In this document: in pieces, positions 42,993-53,793 of the stretch
Layout of the letters: each line of letters starts with the position of its first letter
How positions within the stretch are numbered: the first letter of the stretch is position 1
Program-made: the position numbers and the translations under genes
Notes under the pieces: generated by a model
Seen by the model: the letters and a program-made list of their open reading frames with translations, nothing else
The model's database searches: none
What the model was told of the DNA's origin: nothing
DNA from: Prorocentrum cordatum
Lineage: Eukaryota > Sar > Dinophyceae > Prorocentrales > Prorocentraceae
Assembly (NCBI GenBank): GCA_963575745.1
Contig: CAUYUJ010012125.1
Location: 221,964 to 285,963, forward strand
Direction of reading: 5' to 3'
Length of the DNA: 64,000 nucleotides

Positions 42993-45310
42993 TTAAGGCG
43001 CGTCTCGGCGCCGTTTGAAATGGTGCCTCTTTCTACAGCCCCGGCGTCTACTGGCACCAGTGGCTCTCGCCGCCCATCCTAGGCACCACCTCCTGCACGC
43101 CGACGCGCTGGCCGTCCTGGCGTGGGTTTTGGCGCCTACTTTACACATGGCCCCGACGAAAGACTCGTGCTTGAACAACCATTAACTCCGAGGGTTTCGC
43201 TTGCTCTCCCGAGCGCGGGACACCCCGTGGCACATGTGGTGATGCTTGGGCTTGACTTGCCAACGGGCTTGCCCGAGATCTTGCGCCAATCTGCTGCGGC
43301 ACCCATACGCCAGCAACATTTTATTGCCGACGCTGTAGAACAGATCGGCTTCCTCGGAACTGAAAGCGTCACCGCAGGAGCGCATCATCTGGTGCATTTC
43401 CCTGTATGACACTAGGATCGTTTTCCTAGGCCGATGCCCAGTCGCATCGCAGGCTCGGTGCGATACCAAGTCGCACAACCAAAAACAAACTACCATGGTA
43501 TTATGCGCTTTGCCTTTAAACTCGGGCCAGTTGCCAGCTCTATCCATAGTGAGGCGTTTATGGTTGAACTGCGGTTGGCTGTGATCGACCCTTTGGTCAT
43601 CGGCCCACTCTTTAAATTCTATGAAGGCGCGTCTCAACGCCCGATTTACTTTCACTTTCCACGTCCCTCGGTGAGCGCCAAAAGCGCCCTCCTCCACGAG
43701 CTCGATCAGAGAGTTGGCTGCGATCCACGCACCTAGATCGGTGCGCATGAAATCAATTTGAAGCAGGTCCGTGGTGAAACCAGGAAGCCTTGCCATCGGT
43801 GGCAAGGTTTCACCCTTATTCAAGAAAAACGCCAAGTATTCAGCGAATGACCGCTGCTCAAGCGGGGATCTCCATGCCGCGCCCCCGCTCAAGTCCCCGA
43901 TGTTCAGGGGGCCCGGCCCCTTGCGGGGGAGGGATGGGGGAGAAAGGTACCGACGCCGCTGCTCCGCGGACCCTTCGTGAGGTGCGTTCTGACAGTAGTT
44001 CGAAGCGAATCCAGCTGCGGTGACGAGGGACGACATCGGTATCCTTCTCTCCTCGGACCTTGGTTGCTCGACATTGAAGGCAGCATTCCTTCGTGTTGTA
44101 ATTGTAGGGGACGCGGTATGCCTCCTTAATCCACTTCCAGTCGCCAACGACCTGCCGGGAGCAACTCCCTCCTCGAGGACTTCGCTCCTCCCCCCCCTGA
44201 CCTCCTCACAGCCCTCTCCTTCGCCCACCCTTTTCCCCTCCTCCCTCGTGGGGCAGGGCGAGGGGGGATGGGAGTGGAACAATTCTGCAGGTCCACCTCT
44301 TTCCTCTTCCCCCCCCCTCCTCCCTTGACTGTTATCCTACACCCTCCTCTGATTGTGCTCCTGTCCTCCTCCTTCCTCCATTGAAGCCATCTTTCAAGTC
44401 CCCGACCCGCGCCCGAGACCTCAGTTACGACTCCGAAGTGACCTCCAGCCAATTGAGTGCCAGCCTTATCCCAATCTAGTTGAGTAAACTCTAAGCCGTC
44501 GCAGGGCCTCTCTGGGTACACCCCTTGCGCAAGGTAGTGCATGCTCCACACGAGATACTCAGATGCGACATCCAACGATCTGGGCGTGAGATGCTTCATC
44601 ACCATGAACATTAGCAACACTAACCGAAGAACAAAAAAACACTGCAAAAACATAAGCTGTCGGAGGTCCGCGCGGACGTCCTGGGTCGGCGCTGGGCCCC
44701 CCCTGGCGGCGCCTCTGCGCGCTAGGGAGGGGGTCCAGCGCCGATCCCAGACATCTACACGGACCTACGAACATTTATGTGTATGTAGTGTTATGTCTTC
44801 TTCTAACTAAACTTGAAACTCCGAAGTGAGCGGCTGTGATTGGACTTCCCATGGATAGAATCATGGCAGAGAGCCCCTCCAGACCCTTCTTGTAAGCACC
44901 GCCGTCGCCGTGAATTCGCACTGGACAAGCAAGAGACGGCTGTCGCTCTATGCGTTATCGCTGGGGATGCTGTGCGCACCAATGTTCGTTGGCCTGGCCT
45001 ATAGCGAGCCAGTGCGCTTCTCTCTCTGCCGCCGAGCCCCACACGTTGGCCCACGCATCGACTTCCCAAGTGTGACTGTGCATCACGGCAAAAATCTGAT
45101 GCGGCAAGATCAGGCCAACTTTGCGCAACTCCACCCCCAGACCTGAGGCGCGTTCAACAGGGGCGCGCACAATGTAAACCTGGATGTGTTTCAGTAAGGG
45201 CACGCTCCTTGCAGCGTGTCTCAAGAGATCCCGGAGTGCATTCTGAGGGTGATCTCCGCAGGCACCAATCTTGGATACCGCCGTGGTTCCTGCCCTACCC
45301 GCCAGGCAAA
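42993..45310 (-). pseudogene. Degenerate multi-exon copy of a dinoflagellate gene family, function unknown
   Basis: The 5' exon encodes SKIGACGDHPQNALRDLLRH and HTWEVDAWANVWGSAAERE, meets an in-frame TAA (44955-44957) and continues in frame through RIHGDGGAYKKGLEGL. Next, about 44620-44420 encodes LDVASEYLVWSMHYLAQGVY, and 44151-43951 encodes GDWKWIKEAYRVPYNYNTKE. Then 43814-43185 encodes LQIDFMRTDLGAWIAANSLI and ARWQVKPKHHHMCHGVSRAR, and after an in-frame TAA (43182-43184) WLFKHESFVGAMCKVG. I associate these blocks (HGDGG; GDWKWIKEAY; W.VKPKHH; FVG) with a high-copy dinoflagellate family that may be transposon-derived. Probable phase-0 GT-AG introns are 44419-44152 (268 bases) and 43950-43815 (136 bases). 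Two in-frame stops make it a pseudogene. Confidence 0.65.
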
Positions 45311-45950
45311 ACGCCTACTCCTTTCTCAACTTCACGCCACAACGCCCCTTCCTCATCACAGTCCTCCTAGCCACCAGGATCGATTATCAATGTTTCTGGA
45401 TATTTTGTGAGTCGCTGGACTCTGGAGCCCGCTGCAGACTCCTCAGGGAGCTCGAGAGACCGTTCCTACTCTTCTTCCTCCTCCCTCCTCCTCCTCCTCC
45501 TCGTCATCGTCATCGTCCTCGTCGTCGTCATCCTCCACTCCTCGTCGTCGTCATCTTACTCATCCCCCTCGCAGTCCGCTCCCGAGCCCTGCCCCTCCGC
45601 GAGCGGTAGCGCCGTCCAAAACAGCAGCGGCGGCCGTGCGTTGCGCGCGCCCGGCGTCGGTCGTGCCAGCGGCCACGTCCTCCATGAGCATGTCGGCCAG
45701 GTGCCCCCGTTCATGGGTTGGTCCTGCGGGCGGGGGGAGGGGCCAAGAGGCACAGAAGCGAGATAGGGTCAAATCAGAATGGAGGCCGAACGACCCACTC
45801 GAGGACGAGGCAGGAGGGGTCGAGAAAAGTCTTTGCGGGCCCAAGAAGAGGGCCCCCCAGAGGGCCCCAGGAAAGGGATCACCTTAAAACGGGGTCAGTT
45901 TTAGGGCGACCCCTTGGGTCCTCTTGGGCCGCTCTCGGGGGCCCTCTAGG
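45311..45950. other. CTC/CGTC tract and unassigned sequence
   Basis: 45465-45560 holds CTC and CGT triplets. 45830-45950 includes CCCAAGAAGAGGGCCCC-type units of the CCAAGACGGCC family. Confidence 0.5.
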
Positions 45951-46120
<170 letters not shown>

Positions 46121-46394
46121 TCAAATAAAACGCATCCGCAAGAGCATGGGCCCGTCATAGGGCCCTCTTGGAGCCCATCCTTGTTCGCTGAACCCTGGAT
46201 TTACAAATGTTGAACCTCTCGTCATCGGGTGAGTCGTTCGGTCCCCCAGCGGCCCTTGGAGCCCGTATCCTCTATCCTCATCTTCCGTTCCGCCTTAACA
46301 ATTACTGAAAATGAAAATACTCTCCCTCTTCCCCTGGTGGCGGTTGGGTGATGTTCGGCAACCCCCCGCGTACTGTTTTTTTTACACACAGGTT

Positions 46395-46680
46395 TGGTCC
46401 GAGTTGGCTCTCGCTGAGGCGCCGGCCTCATTTTCGGGCCGAACGCCCCCCGCGTATTGCTTTTTACACGCAGGATTCCCTGGAGTCGGCTCTCGCTGAG
46501 GCGCCGGCCTCATTTTCGGGCTTCCGCTCGTTCCGACTCGTGCTCCCGCTGCAGCGTTGGCCTCATTTCCGCGCTTCCGCTCGTTCCGAACCGTGCTCCC
46601 GCTGCAGCGCTGGCCTCATTTCTGCGCTTCCGTTCGTTCCGAATCGTGCTCCTGCTGCAGCGCTGACCTCATTTCCCGTG
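46395..46680. repeat. 53-bp tandem repeat and longer related units
   Basis: Two ~80-bp units starting at the words CTCGCTGAGGCGCCGGCCTC (about 46409 and 46492) are followed by 53-bp units that start TGCTCC(C/T)GCTGCAGCG and continue TGGCCTCATTTC and CGCTCGTTCCGAA. Same family as 8965-9130. Confidence 0.85.
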
Positions 46681-46769
46681 CCATGCCACTCCGACTTCCC
46701 CTGGCCGTCCTGCTCCTTCCCTTCCTTCCACTCCAGTTCCTGCTCATGCGCGATGGGGTCCAGGTTCGC

Positions 46770-46868
46770 TATGAGACGCGTCCGCCGATAGAGAAAAGTC
46801 AGCGCCATGGCAAGGGATGGGAGGGAGGGGTAGGACGTCAGATATGACGCGAGCGCACCAAGCTTGCC
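46770..46868. repeat. Dispersed repeat shared with 9285-9385
   Basis: GCGCCATGGCAAGGGATGGG and AGGACGTCAGATATGACGCG recur from 9.3 kb, again directly after the GAGGCGCCGGCCTC repeat. Confidence 0.8.
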
Positions 46869-47398
46869 CCCCCCCCCCTCCTCTGCAGGGCATGTCCTTA
46901 GCGACCGCCCCCCGGCCGCGCATGAACTGCAGCTCGCGCCATGCAAGCCGCCGCCTGACCTCCGGCCCAGCCAGGCGCACTGGACGCCCCGCATTGGAGG
47001 GGGGGAGAAGGAGGGGGGAGGATGAGGAGGAGTAGGAGGAGTAGCAGGAGTAGGAGGAAGACGAGGTTGAGGAGGAGGAGGAGGAGGAGGACAGTGGAAC
47101 TATCAGCCCCGGAGGAGGATGAGTAGGAAGACGCGGCGGAGGAGGTGGAGTAGGAGGAGGAGGAAGACGACGACAACTTGGGGCTCTCGGGCGGCGCCCT
47201 CTTGGGCCATTTCTAGGGCCCTAAGAAGGGCCCGAGATGGCCCCAAGAGGGCCCGTGATATCTCGCGGGGGGGGCCAGCAAATGTTTCTGAGAGGGCGCC
47301 AAGAAACAGAGGCGCTTCCAGAGAGGGCCCGAGAGGGGTCCCAGAGGGAGCCTAGAGGCGGAGGGCCCATGAGGGGCCCAAGATGGCCCATGAGGGCC
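46869..47398. repeat. GGA-rich tract and CCAAGAGGGCCC units
   Basis: 46990-47170 is GGA/GTA-rich; 47210-47398 holds GGCCCCAAGAGGGCCC-type units. Confidence 0.7.
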
Positions 47399-47582
47399 CC
47401 AAGACGTGGGAAAGCGAGGAAAGCCGCGACACCGCCAGATCGTCACTTTCCTACGTAGAAAACGGGGTGCCCAGAGAATTGTCGGAAACATCGTTTCCGA
47501 CAATTCCCTGGGCACCTTATTATTTGCAAAGGAAAATGACGATCTGGCGGCGTCGCGGCTTTCATCGCTTTTCACGTCTTGG
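47399..47582. repeat. 184-bp imperfect palindrome (foldback element)
   Basis: CCAAGACGTGGGAAAGCGAG, AAAGCCGCGACACCGCCAGA, TCGTCACTTTCC and GGTGCCCAGAGAATTGTCGG on the left are mirrored by CCGACAATTCCCTGGGCACC, GGAAAATGACGA, TCTGGCGGCGTCGCGGCTTT and CATCGCTTTTCACGTCTTGG on the right. The centre lies at about 47490 with almost no loop (GGAAACATCGTTTCC). Arms are roughly 85-90% complementary by eye, with one internal mismatch patch. Confidence 0.9.
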
Positions 47583-47627
47583 AGCCGTCTTGGGGCCGGG
47601 GAGGAGGAGGAGGAGAGCCGCCGCCGC

Positions 47628-48394
47628 TCAAACCTTCGGGTCCCAGACTGCCTTGGTCTCCTCCCAGCTCGCGACCTCGCGGTTCGCACGGCTCACGTCG
47701 ACGTGGGCTTTCTTGAACTCGTTAACGTCGAAGTCTCCCGTCACCAGCATCTCCTCGATCGTGCTGCGATGGCCCTCGATCTTGGTTAGCATCTTCTTGA
47801 GGAGCTCAAGGTGTTCCTCCTTCGACTCCGAGGGGATGTGAACTGCGTCGGTGACCTCCTTCATCTTCGTCTTGAGGGTGCGGCAATCCTCGGACAACTG
47901 CTGCGCCCAATGCTTGGCCTTGTTCTCGGGCTTGTTGGCCTCCTCCATCTCGGCTTTTTTGTTGCTTCCCTCTTCGCAGCGGCCTCCTCTTTCTTGCGCT
48001 TCTTCTCGGCCTCCACCTTGGCGATCTCCTCGGGTGACTTCAGTACGTCGATCTTGACCCCAGGGGTAGTCGGGGTCGAGCTCGAGCTCGCCAGGGCCAA
48101 CGCAGTATCCCCGCCAGTGGAAGTGCCCACCGTCAGCTTCCGCTTCTTCTCGTTCCTCTGCTTGTTACTCCAGTCCTCCTCCATCGAGACCAGGACCTTG
48201 TACATGGCAGCAGCGGGGCAGTCTGGGAGCTGGGGGTGCGGCTTGAAGAACTTCTCGTCCTGGCTCAACTTCTCCTTCAGCGGCCCTTTGATCTCGGGCG
48301 GAATGTCGGTGTCATTGTCGATCTGGTGGCCCGTCATCCACTTGTATTTGCCGTGCTCATCGGTCTCCTCCGACTCAATCCGCGTCTCTGACAT
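47628..48394 (-). CDS. Coiled-coil protein of unknown function, two frames joined at A AAA AAG
   Basis: The first frame (ATG at 48394) encodes MSETRIESEETDEHGKYKWM, a globular-looking part (PHPQLPDCPAAAMYKVLVSM) and a Lys/Glu-rich helix (EEIAKVEAEKKRKKEEAAAK). Without a shift it runs on into an Arg-rich tail and stops at 47861. At 47960-47954 it passes A AAA AAG, aligned exactly as the X XXY YYZ slip site. A -1 shift continues as AEMEEANKPENKAKHWAQQL and SKEEHLELLKKMLTKIEGHR, ending AVWDPKV at 47628. The joined product has 255 residues and the helical character carries on across the shift. Either this is a real -1 frameshift, or one A is missing from a run of seven, by mutation or assembly error. 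The second part could also be a separate gene, but it has no start of its own except an internal Met. Function unknown. Confidence 0.6.
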
Positions 48395-49546
48395 GACGAC
48401 GACCCCCCAGTCCTAATCGGAAGGAGGAAGATAGGAGGAGGATGAAGAGGAGGAGGAGGAGGATAGGGGAAGAAGGAAGATAGGAAGAGTATGACTTCAA
48501 TTGATAGGCACACCCCCGACCATAGAGCCTTTTTTCAAGAGACAAACCGTTTTTTTCTGATGCCCAAGAGGGCTGGATTTCTTGTTTTACCAACTTCGGT
48601 TTCTGGCTTGTGTTCAAGGCCATCTCCGCTACCATGAAAACCCAGACAGACGCATATAGCGGTCGACTGAGGCACTCGAATGGTATCTCCGCTACCATGG
48701 AAGTACTTTGTGAGCGCGACCTATCGCGCATATGCTTTACGTCCAGACCAGGAGGTCGTCTAAGACTTGAGCCGACACGAACAAGTCCTAGTGTAGCATC
48801 GCCGAGGCAAAAAATCCTCATCTGTTCCTCCTTCCTCCCCTCTTGTTGTTGAAGATCCTCTTGCCTCCTCTCTCGATCCTGTCGACTTGGGCTTCGTCCC
48901 CCGGGGCCCCTCTCAACACCTTTCGGGTGGTCGTTTCCATGGATGTCTTCTTCCGCCTAAAAATCAGATCACGGATAAGAGCACGAGGAATGATGTTATG
49001 CATTTCTATGCTCGTACCGCTTGTATGCTTCATGCTACGCAATGGTGTAGGCACATGTGTTATGTTCGTCCGATCGTGCATGTGATTGTTCACTCTATCT
49101 CGTGCCGTGGTGTTCCACACTGTTGCGGCCCAAAGAGTCCCAAATGTGATCGGTCATTTTATGTTTTCCAAGCCGTGGTGAGTTGAGCTGCTGGCTCCCA
49201 CTCGAGCCACTTCGTTTTGCGAAACTCTACGTCCCGCCGACAGTCTTACTGCAAGCCGAAGGGTTATGCTGGCACGACCTCGCCAGGGGTAGGCCCATTC
49301 ATCATCAGCCTTCTTATCCTCCTCCTCTGCCTTCTCTTCGTCTCCCTCCTCACCGTTCGTCTTCTTCCTCCTTCCCCTCCTCCTCAGAGCGGGCCCAAAT
49401 GCCCCCAGCGCGGGCGTGCCAATGCCAAAAGAGGGCAGAAGGCAATCGCGACATTCGAAAGTGTAAAGACAATGTCGCACCCTTCGAAAAGCCATTCTAC
49501 CTCAACGAATCCTGCGAAGATACTCTGACCGAGGCTCAGCGGTTCA
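48395..49546. other. Intergenic region between two minus-strand genes
   Basis: GGA triplets at 48420-48480 and two T-rich runs (48528-48534, 48550-48557). ATCTCCGCTACCATG occurs twice (48621 and 48687). No gene or clear promoter motif is seen; dinoflagellate promoters are poorly defined. Confidence 0.4.
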
Positions 49547-51983
49547 TCAATCCTCTGGCGCACCCTCCGTGATCTCCTGCAGGTGATTCAGCAACTCCAC
49601 GTACGGCGACTTCTTCATGCTGACGTTCTCCTTCAGAAACTGCTCCAAGATCGGCAGGCACACGGAAGCCAGGCTCTTTGAGCCGAGCAGCGACCAGCAC
49701 AGGCCGTGCACCTCGGCACCGCCAAGAGCGACCTCCACAATCATGAAATTCCCTGGGGGCAGGACGATCGACCCGGGCTTGAGCTTCACCGCGATGCCGC
49801 CTTTCGTCTGGACCAAGTTGAAGAAGTCGGTCAAGCTCATGTTCATCAGGGAGGTCCGCTTCGCCACCAGCGTGTCTGCAACCACGGCGTCGACGGGAAG
49901 TCCAGCCAGCGCCACCTCGCCCTCCAAGACGAAGCGAACCTGCGGCATGCAATACGGCGTATTGGAGATCGAGTGCAAGTCCTTCGTGTGCTGCCAGAAG
50001 TTCACCGCCGTGAGGTCGTTCAACCATGGGCAGCCATCACGCGTCTGCCCGGGGCGCACCGAGGCATCGACGATGGATGCGATGCTCGACTCCACGGTCT
50101 TCTTGGCGGAATCCTCGACGATGTACGCGGCGCTCGTGTGATGAGTAGTCTTGGCCATCGCCGCCTTGACCCAAGCCTTCTGAGACCTGTAGTACGCCAG
50201 CTCCACGATCGTCTTGACGCATTCCGTCGTCCTCTCGGACGGGATCAAGACTGCGCTGCCGTTCTTCATGAAATCCTGCTCAATGTTCCAGTGGATGCCG
50301 ATGCCCGATGCCGCCTGATTCGCTTCACACTGGTGGTGGGCCCAGAACGCGGACGTGAGGGGCGATGCGAACTTCCCAGGGCTATCAACCAAGGCATTCT
50401 TGCTGTGCAGGTGCTTGGTCGCCTCCTTGTCCCTGTTCTCTGTCGCCTTCCGGGCACTCTTGCCGTAAGCCTTCATGTCTGTGATCATGGTAGTGAGCTC
50501 AGTCACCAGGGTCTTGATCTCAGCGCCCTCTGACTTGCAAAACATCTTGGCGGTGGCGATGATCTCACATTTCTTGCTCATGATGGCCTCCGCGCCGATG
50601 CTGACGTCCAGATTCGCAAGCACGTTCCTGATCTCCGTCTTCCTGTCCTCGGCCTTCGCCGAGTACGACCCGAACTTAACCTCGAAGGCGTCTGTCATAT
50701 CCTTCAGCTCCTGCTTCCCCTCCGTGTCCAGGATGCCTCGAAGTTCTTCGCTCGCCTCCTGGTAGAACTTCGTCTTGAGATTCTCGACCTTGCTTTCGAT
50801 GGTGGCGCACTGGCTGGTGATGGCGGACTCCAGACCCATCTTGGCCACCGCGACAGAAGTCTTCGGCTTCTTGTTCGGAGATGGCTCAGGCGTGGGTTGC
50901 TCAGATGGCCTTGATTTCGCCGCGGCTGCTTCGATGATGCTCTTCTCCTGCTCGGCTAGGTCCTCGGCCTTCTTGGCGATCTGCGCGGTGATCGTCTTCA
51001 TGACAGCCTTGTCGCTGATCATCCCCTCGTCGACCTGCACGCTGCCCTCGACGTCGTAGTCGTTCACCTCTGGCTGGTCCTTGTCGGGCTGCACCATGTA
51101 GTCCTTCTTGATCCCCTTCTCGCGGCGTGCCTGAAGATCCGTGCTCTCTGTCAGGAACTCGTCGAGGCCCTCCTTGCTGTCAATCATCTGAGCCTGCTTC
51201 AAGGCGTTCCTCAACTCGTCAGATACCGTGTTGTGCATGGCGACGCCGCCGAACTTACCGAGCAACCACTGGCCACGAAACTTGATCTTCTGTTTCTGAG
51301 GGTCCGCCAGAGCCTCGAGCCACAATGGTTTCGCACCTGCCTCATCCTCACAGCGCTTCAAGCCGATCTGCCTGAGGGCGAAGTCTTCGAACGTTTCGAA
51401 GAGGCCCAGCTCATCTCGCGTCAAACTCTGAACCTTGCTGTGCTCGACGGAGCCCTTGACGTCTGCGAAGCTGCGCTTCCCATTGCTCGAGCCGTCCTTG
51501 GCCACCTGCTTCGCCTTTTGGGTGCGATGGCTGATTCGAAGGCGCGAATGCAGCGACAACTTCCGCTCCTGGTTCAAACACTGGCATCGGACCCCAAAAA
51601 ACAGCCCAGGGATTTCAGAGATCAATGTTATTTGTCGCATGCGTTCGTGCCCATGGCCACCCACCCACCTTCTCGGCACGGTAGAAGGCCACCTTCTCGT
51701 CTGGGGTCATTTTGTTGATGTTCGCCTTCACGTCCACGTCCTCATCAGTCAGTGGCTTCTTCGCATCCTTCTTCTTTTTGTACTCAGCAGTGCGCCCGGC
51801 TGCCGTCCGGTCAGTCGAGCTGCAAATATTGCACACCCTGCGCAAAGGATTGCGCGCGCCAGAGGGGTAAGACGTCGACATGGTAGTCGCTTCCTGGCAC
51901 TTCATACACGTCAGCGCGAGAAGCTGCTCATGCGCGCTGGCGGCGGCGGCGGCTGGGGCATCGGTCGAGGATGCTGTGGCCAT
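49547..51983 (-). CDS. Two-exon protein with a CxxC/CxxC N-terminus, 778 residues, function unknown
   Basis: Exon 1 (51983-51669) encodes 105 residues with CMKC (26-29) and CNIC (51-54), a possible zinc-binding site, then a basic stretch and INKMTPDEKVAFYRAEK. A 100-base GT-AG intron follows. Exon 2 (51568-49547) continues in phase with ERKLSLHSRLRI and encodes KRSFADVKGSVEHSK, an FETFEDFALRQIGLKR block, acidic and coiled-coil stretches, a basic PSPNKKPKTS motif and a C-terminal half without a known domain (QVRFVLEGEVALAGLPVDAV). I associate the start of exon 2 with a dinoflagellate-specific family. The ATG is 44 bases after the spliced-leader relic at 52028-52049, which supports this start and an origin by retroposition. 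Confidence 0.75.
51569..51668 (-). other. Spliceosomal intron, 100 bases, GT-AG, phase 0
   Basis: The donor reads AAG then GTGGGTGGG, and the acceptor TTGAACCAG then GAG. Without its removal the first exon hits a stop 13 codons into the intron (VGGWPWARTHATNNIDL, then stop). Its removal joins FYRAEK to ERKLSLHS in frame. Confidence 0.75.
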
Positions 51984-52027
51984 CGGTCGTATATTGCGAG
52001 TCCGATGCCGACTCGCCTGACTCGGGG

Positions 52028-52049
52028 CTTGAGCCAGAATGGTCTACGG
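52028..52049 (-). other. Spliced-leader relic, one inserted and one changed base
   Basis: The minus strand reads CCGTAGACCATTCTGG then CTCAAG. The canonical leader is CCGTAGCCATTTTGG then CTCAAG, so there is one extra A and one T-to-C change. It sits 44 bases before the ATG at 51983. Confidence 0.85.
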
Positions 52050-52544
52050 ATAGCCAGGGTCTTTCGGTTTAGTGTTCCTGTGTGGTCATGCCAGACGTGT
52101 CCTCCTCCTCCTCCACCCTCCTCCTCCTCCTCCTCCTGCTCCTCCTGCTCCTCCTCCTGCTCCTCCTCCTCCTCCTCCTCCTCCGCCTTCTCCCCCTCCT
52201 TCTCTTCGCCGTTTGCTGTCAATCGTTTTCGACCCTGTCGCGTATCGCTTCTCGCTTTCATTCAACGCTCACGTCTCGTCCGTAGTCATCTATCTAGCTC
52301 GCTTGCTTGCTCAAAGTGTTGCTCAAGGTGTTTTGGCACCATTATTATTTCCTACTGGCGGCACAGAGGTCTCTGCGATCCAAGGCTAGAATCACACAAC
52401 GAAGGTTTCGCAACGAACGGCCGCCAAACAGAACGAGGCGAAATCGGCAAACTGAGTCGATCGGGGCGCCCCGGGAGTCTCTGGCGCAATCGCGCCGCCT
52501 CAACTACACTAACGAATAATATCAGAAGCTCGGGCCATCAGCAG
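52050..52544. other. Intergenic region with a CTC tract
   Basis: CTC and CTG triplets at 52100-52200; the remainder is unassigned and includes the 3' side of the methyltransferase gene. No poly-A relic is seen. Confidence 0.5.
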
Positions 52545-53750
52545 TTACGAAAGAGCTCGCAGCTCCTCCAGGCTCAAGCGTGAGGCATGGCCCTCCGTCA
52601 CTATCCCGCTGTCCCAGACGGCCTGCAAGACAGGAATGATCACGGCGCCTACCATCGGCACAGGGAAGGCATTCCCGCATGCCTTAACCAGCGCCGCCTC
52701 GCCCAAGAAACGCGCCACGTCAGGCCCATGGCCCTGCATCGCGAGCCTCTCCTCCGGTGCCAGAAAACGGTGGTACATCCGATCGAAAGGGTCAAGGTCC
52801 AGGTCGGTGATGCTCGCCACGAACAGTTTGGTAGTCTTGGTGGTGAAGGTGGGCGCTTCGTCGTAGGCGATGTTTGGCTTCCACCCTTTGCCGAAACCTC
52901 TTTCCAAATCGAAGATGACGACCCTGGCTCCGCTCCGCCTCCCGTTTTGCACCTGCTCTAAGAGAACAGTCATGTAGTCTGCCAGGTGGCGGCGGAGCCG
53001 ATCGTCCAAGTCGTCTGGCCCCAAGTTCGCGAGGCCGGGGTTGAGCAGATCCGCGAGGTCGACCTTGGGAAGCCGCTCAATTGGTAGCGGAGATGGAAGT
53101 GGCTGCCCTCTAAGAACATCCTTCCTGACGCCGACGACCCAGCATCGCTTGCGCCTCTGAGGCGTCAGCGTCGCAGTATCCACCACGTGATAAGTCACGG
53201 AGAAGAAAGGGATGTGCTTCCTGAAGGAGTCGATCACGTAGTCGACGTAACGCTGAGAACCATGACCAGCTGAGGACTCTGACAAGATACCTGTAGCATT
53301 CTCCAGGGCGAAGAAGAGCAACTGACCGCGCGATGCAAGATACACGATCCACTCAATGAGCCTATCATACACGAGGCTGCGAACATCTTGGCAGCCCTTG
53401 CGCTTCCCGTTCGCAGCCCATGGAGGGCAAGGCGGCCCCCCGATAAGCCCGTCGCAATCCTTAAGCCCAGCAAGAGGGAACTGCAGCAAGTCGCCTTCTC
53501 GCCCGCATCGGAAGTATCTCGCGAGGTTCTCGCCAAAAAAATGATTCCACAGACCTCTGTAGCACTCGATCTTATCGAAGACGTTCACTGGTCTGTAGTT
53601 GATGCCCCACTCTCTAAGACAAACGTGAGTACTAAACATGCCTGCGCACGGCTCTGATATCGAAAGCTCTCGTGCAAACCGCAACGTCGGCCTGGGCTCT
53701 CCAGCTCTGTCGAAGCGAAGTGGGAGAGGCTCCAAGACAGGGAACTCCAT
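52545..53750 (-). CDS. C5 cytosine DNA methyltransferase, single exon, 401 residues
   Basis: Transfers a methyl group from S-adenosylmethionine to carbon 5 of cytosine. Motifs appear in canonical order: ISEPCAGMFS (31-40, cofactor loop of motif I, diverged), GGPPCPPW (104-111, motif IV with catalytic Cys108), ENATG (150-154, motif VI), QRRKRCWVVGV (198-208, motif VIII) and GNAFPVPMVGAVI (359-371, motif X). The region between motifs VIII and X is the target-recognition part. There is no chromodomain, BAH or helicase domain, so it is a bare catalytic module of bacterial Dcm or DNMT2 size. The ATG is 43 bases after a spliced-leader relic and there is no intron, as expected of a retrogene. All key residues are intact, so it may be active. 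Methyltransferases carried by dinoflagellate retrotransposons have been described, but here no RT flanks the gene. Confidence 0.9.
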   Translation of the reverse strand: MEFPVLEPLPLRFDRAGEPRPTLRFARELSISEPCAGMFSTHVCLREWGINYRPVNVFDKIECYRGLWNHFFGENLARYFRCGREGDLLQFPLAGLKDCDGLIGGPPCPPWAANGKRKGCQDVRSLVYDRLIEWIVYLASRGQLLFFALENATGILSESSAGHGSQRYVDYVIDSFRKHIPFFSVTYHVVDTATLTPQRRKRCWVVGVRKDVLRGQPLPSPLPIERLPKVDLADLLNPGLANLGPDDLDDRLRRHLADYMTVLLEQVQNGRRSGARVVIFDLERGFGKGWKPNIAYDEAPTFTTKTTKLFVASITDLDLDPFDRMYHRFLAPEERLAMQGHGPDVARFLGEAALVKACGNAFPVPMVGAVIIPVLQAVWDSGIVTEGHASRLSLEELRALS

Positions 53751-53793
53751 CGATGGGCGTGGCAGCCTGGAGCTGAGCGCAGTGCCTCAAACA

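Noticed and set aside
49706-50533. A 275-codon plus-strand ORF opposite the two-exon gene
   Set aside because: It is an antisense shadow; the minus frame is much longer and has a spliced-leader relic and intron structure.
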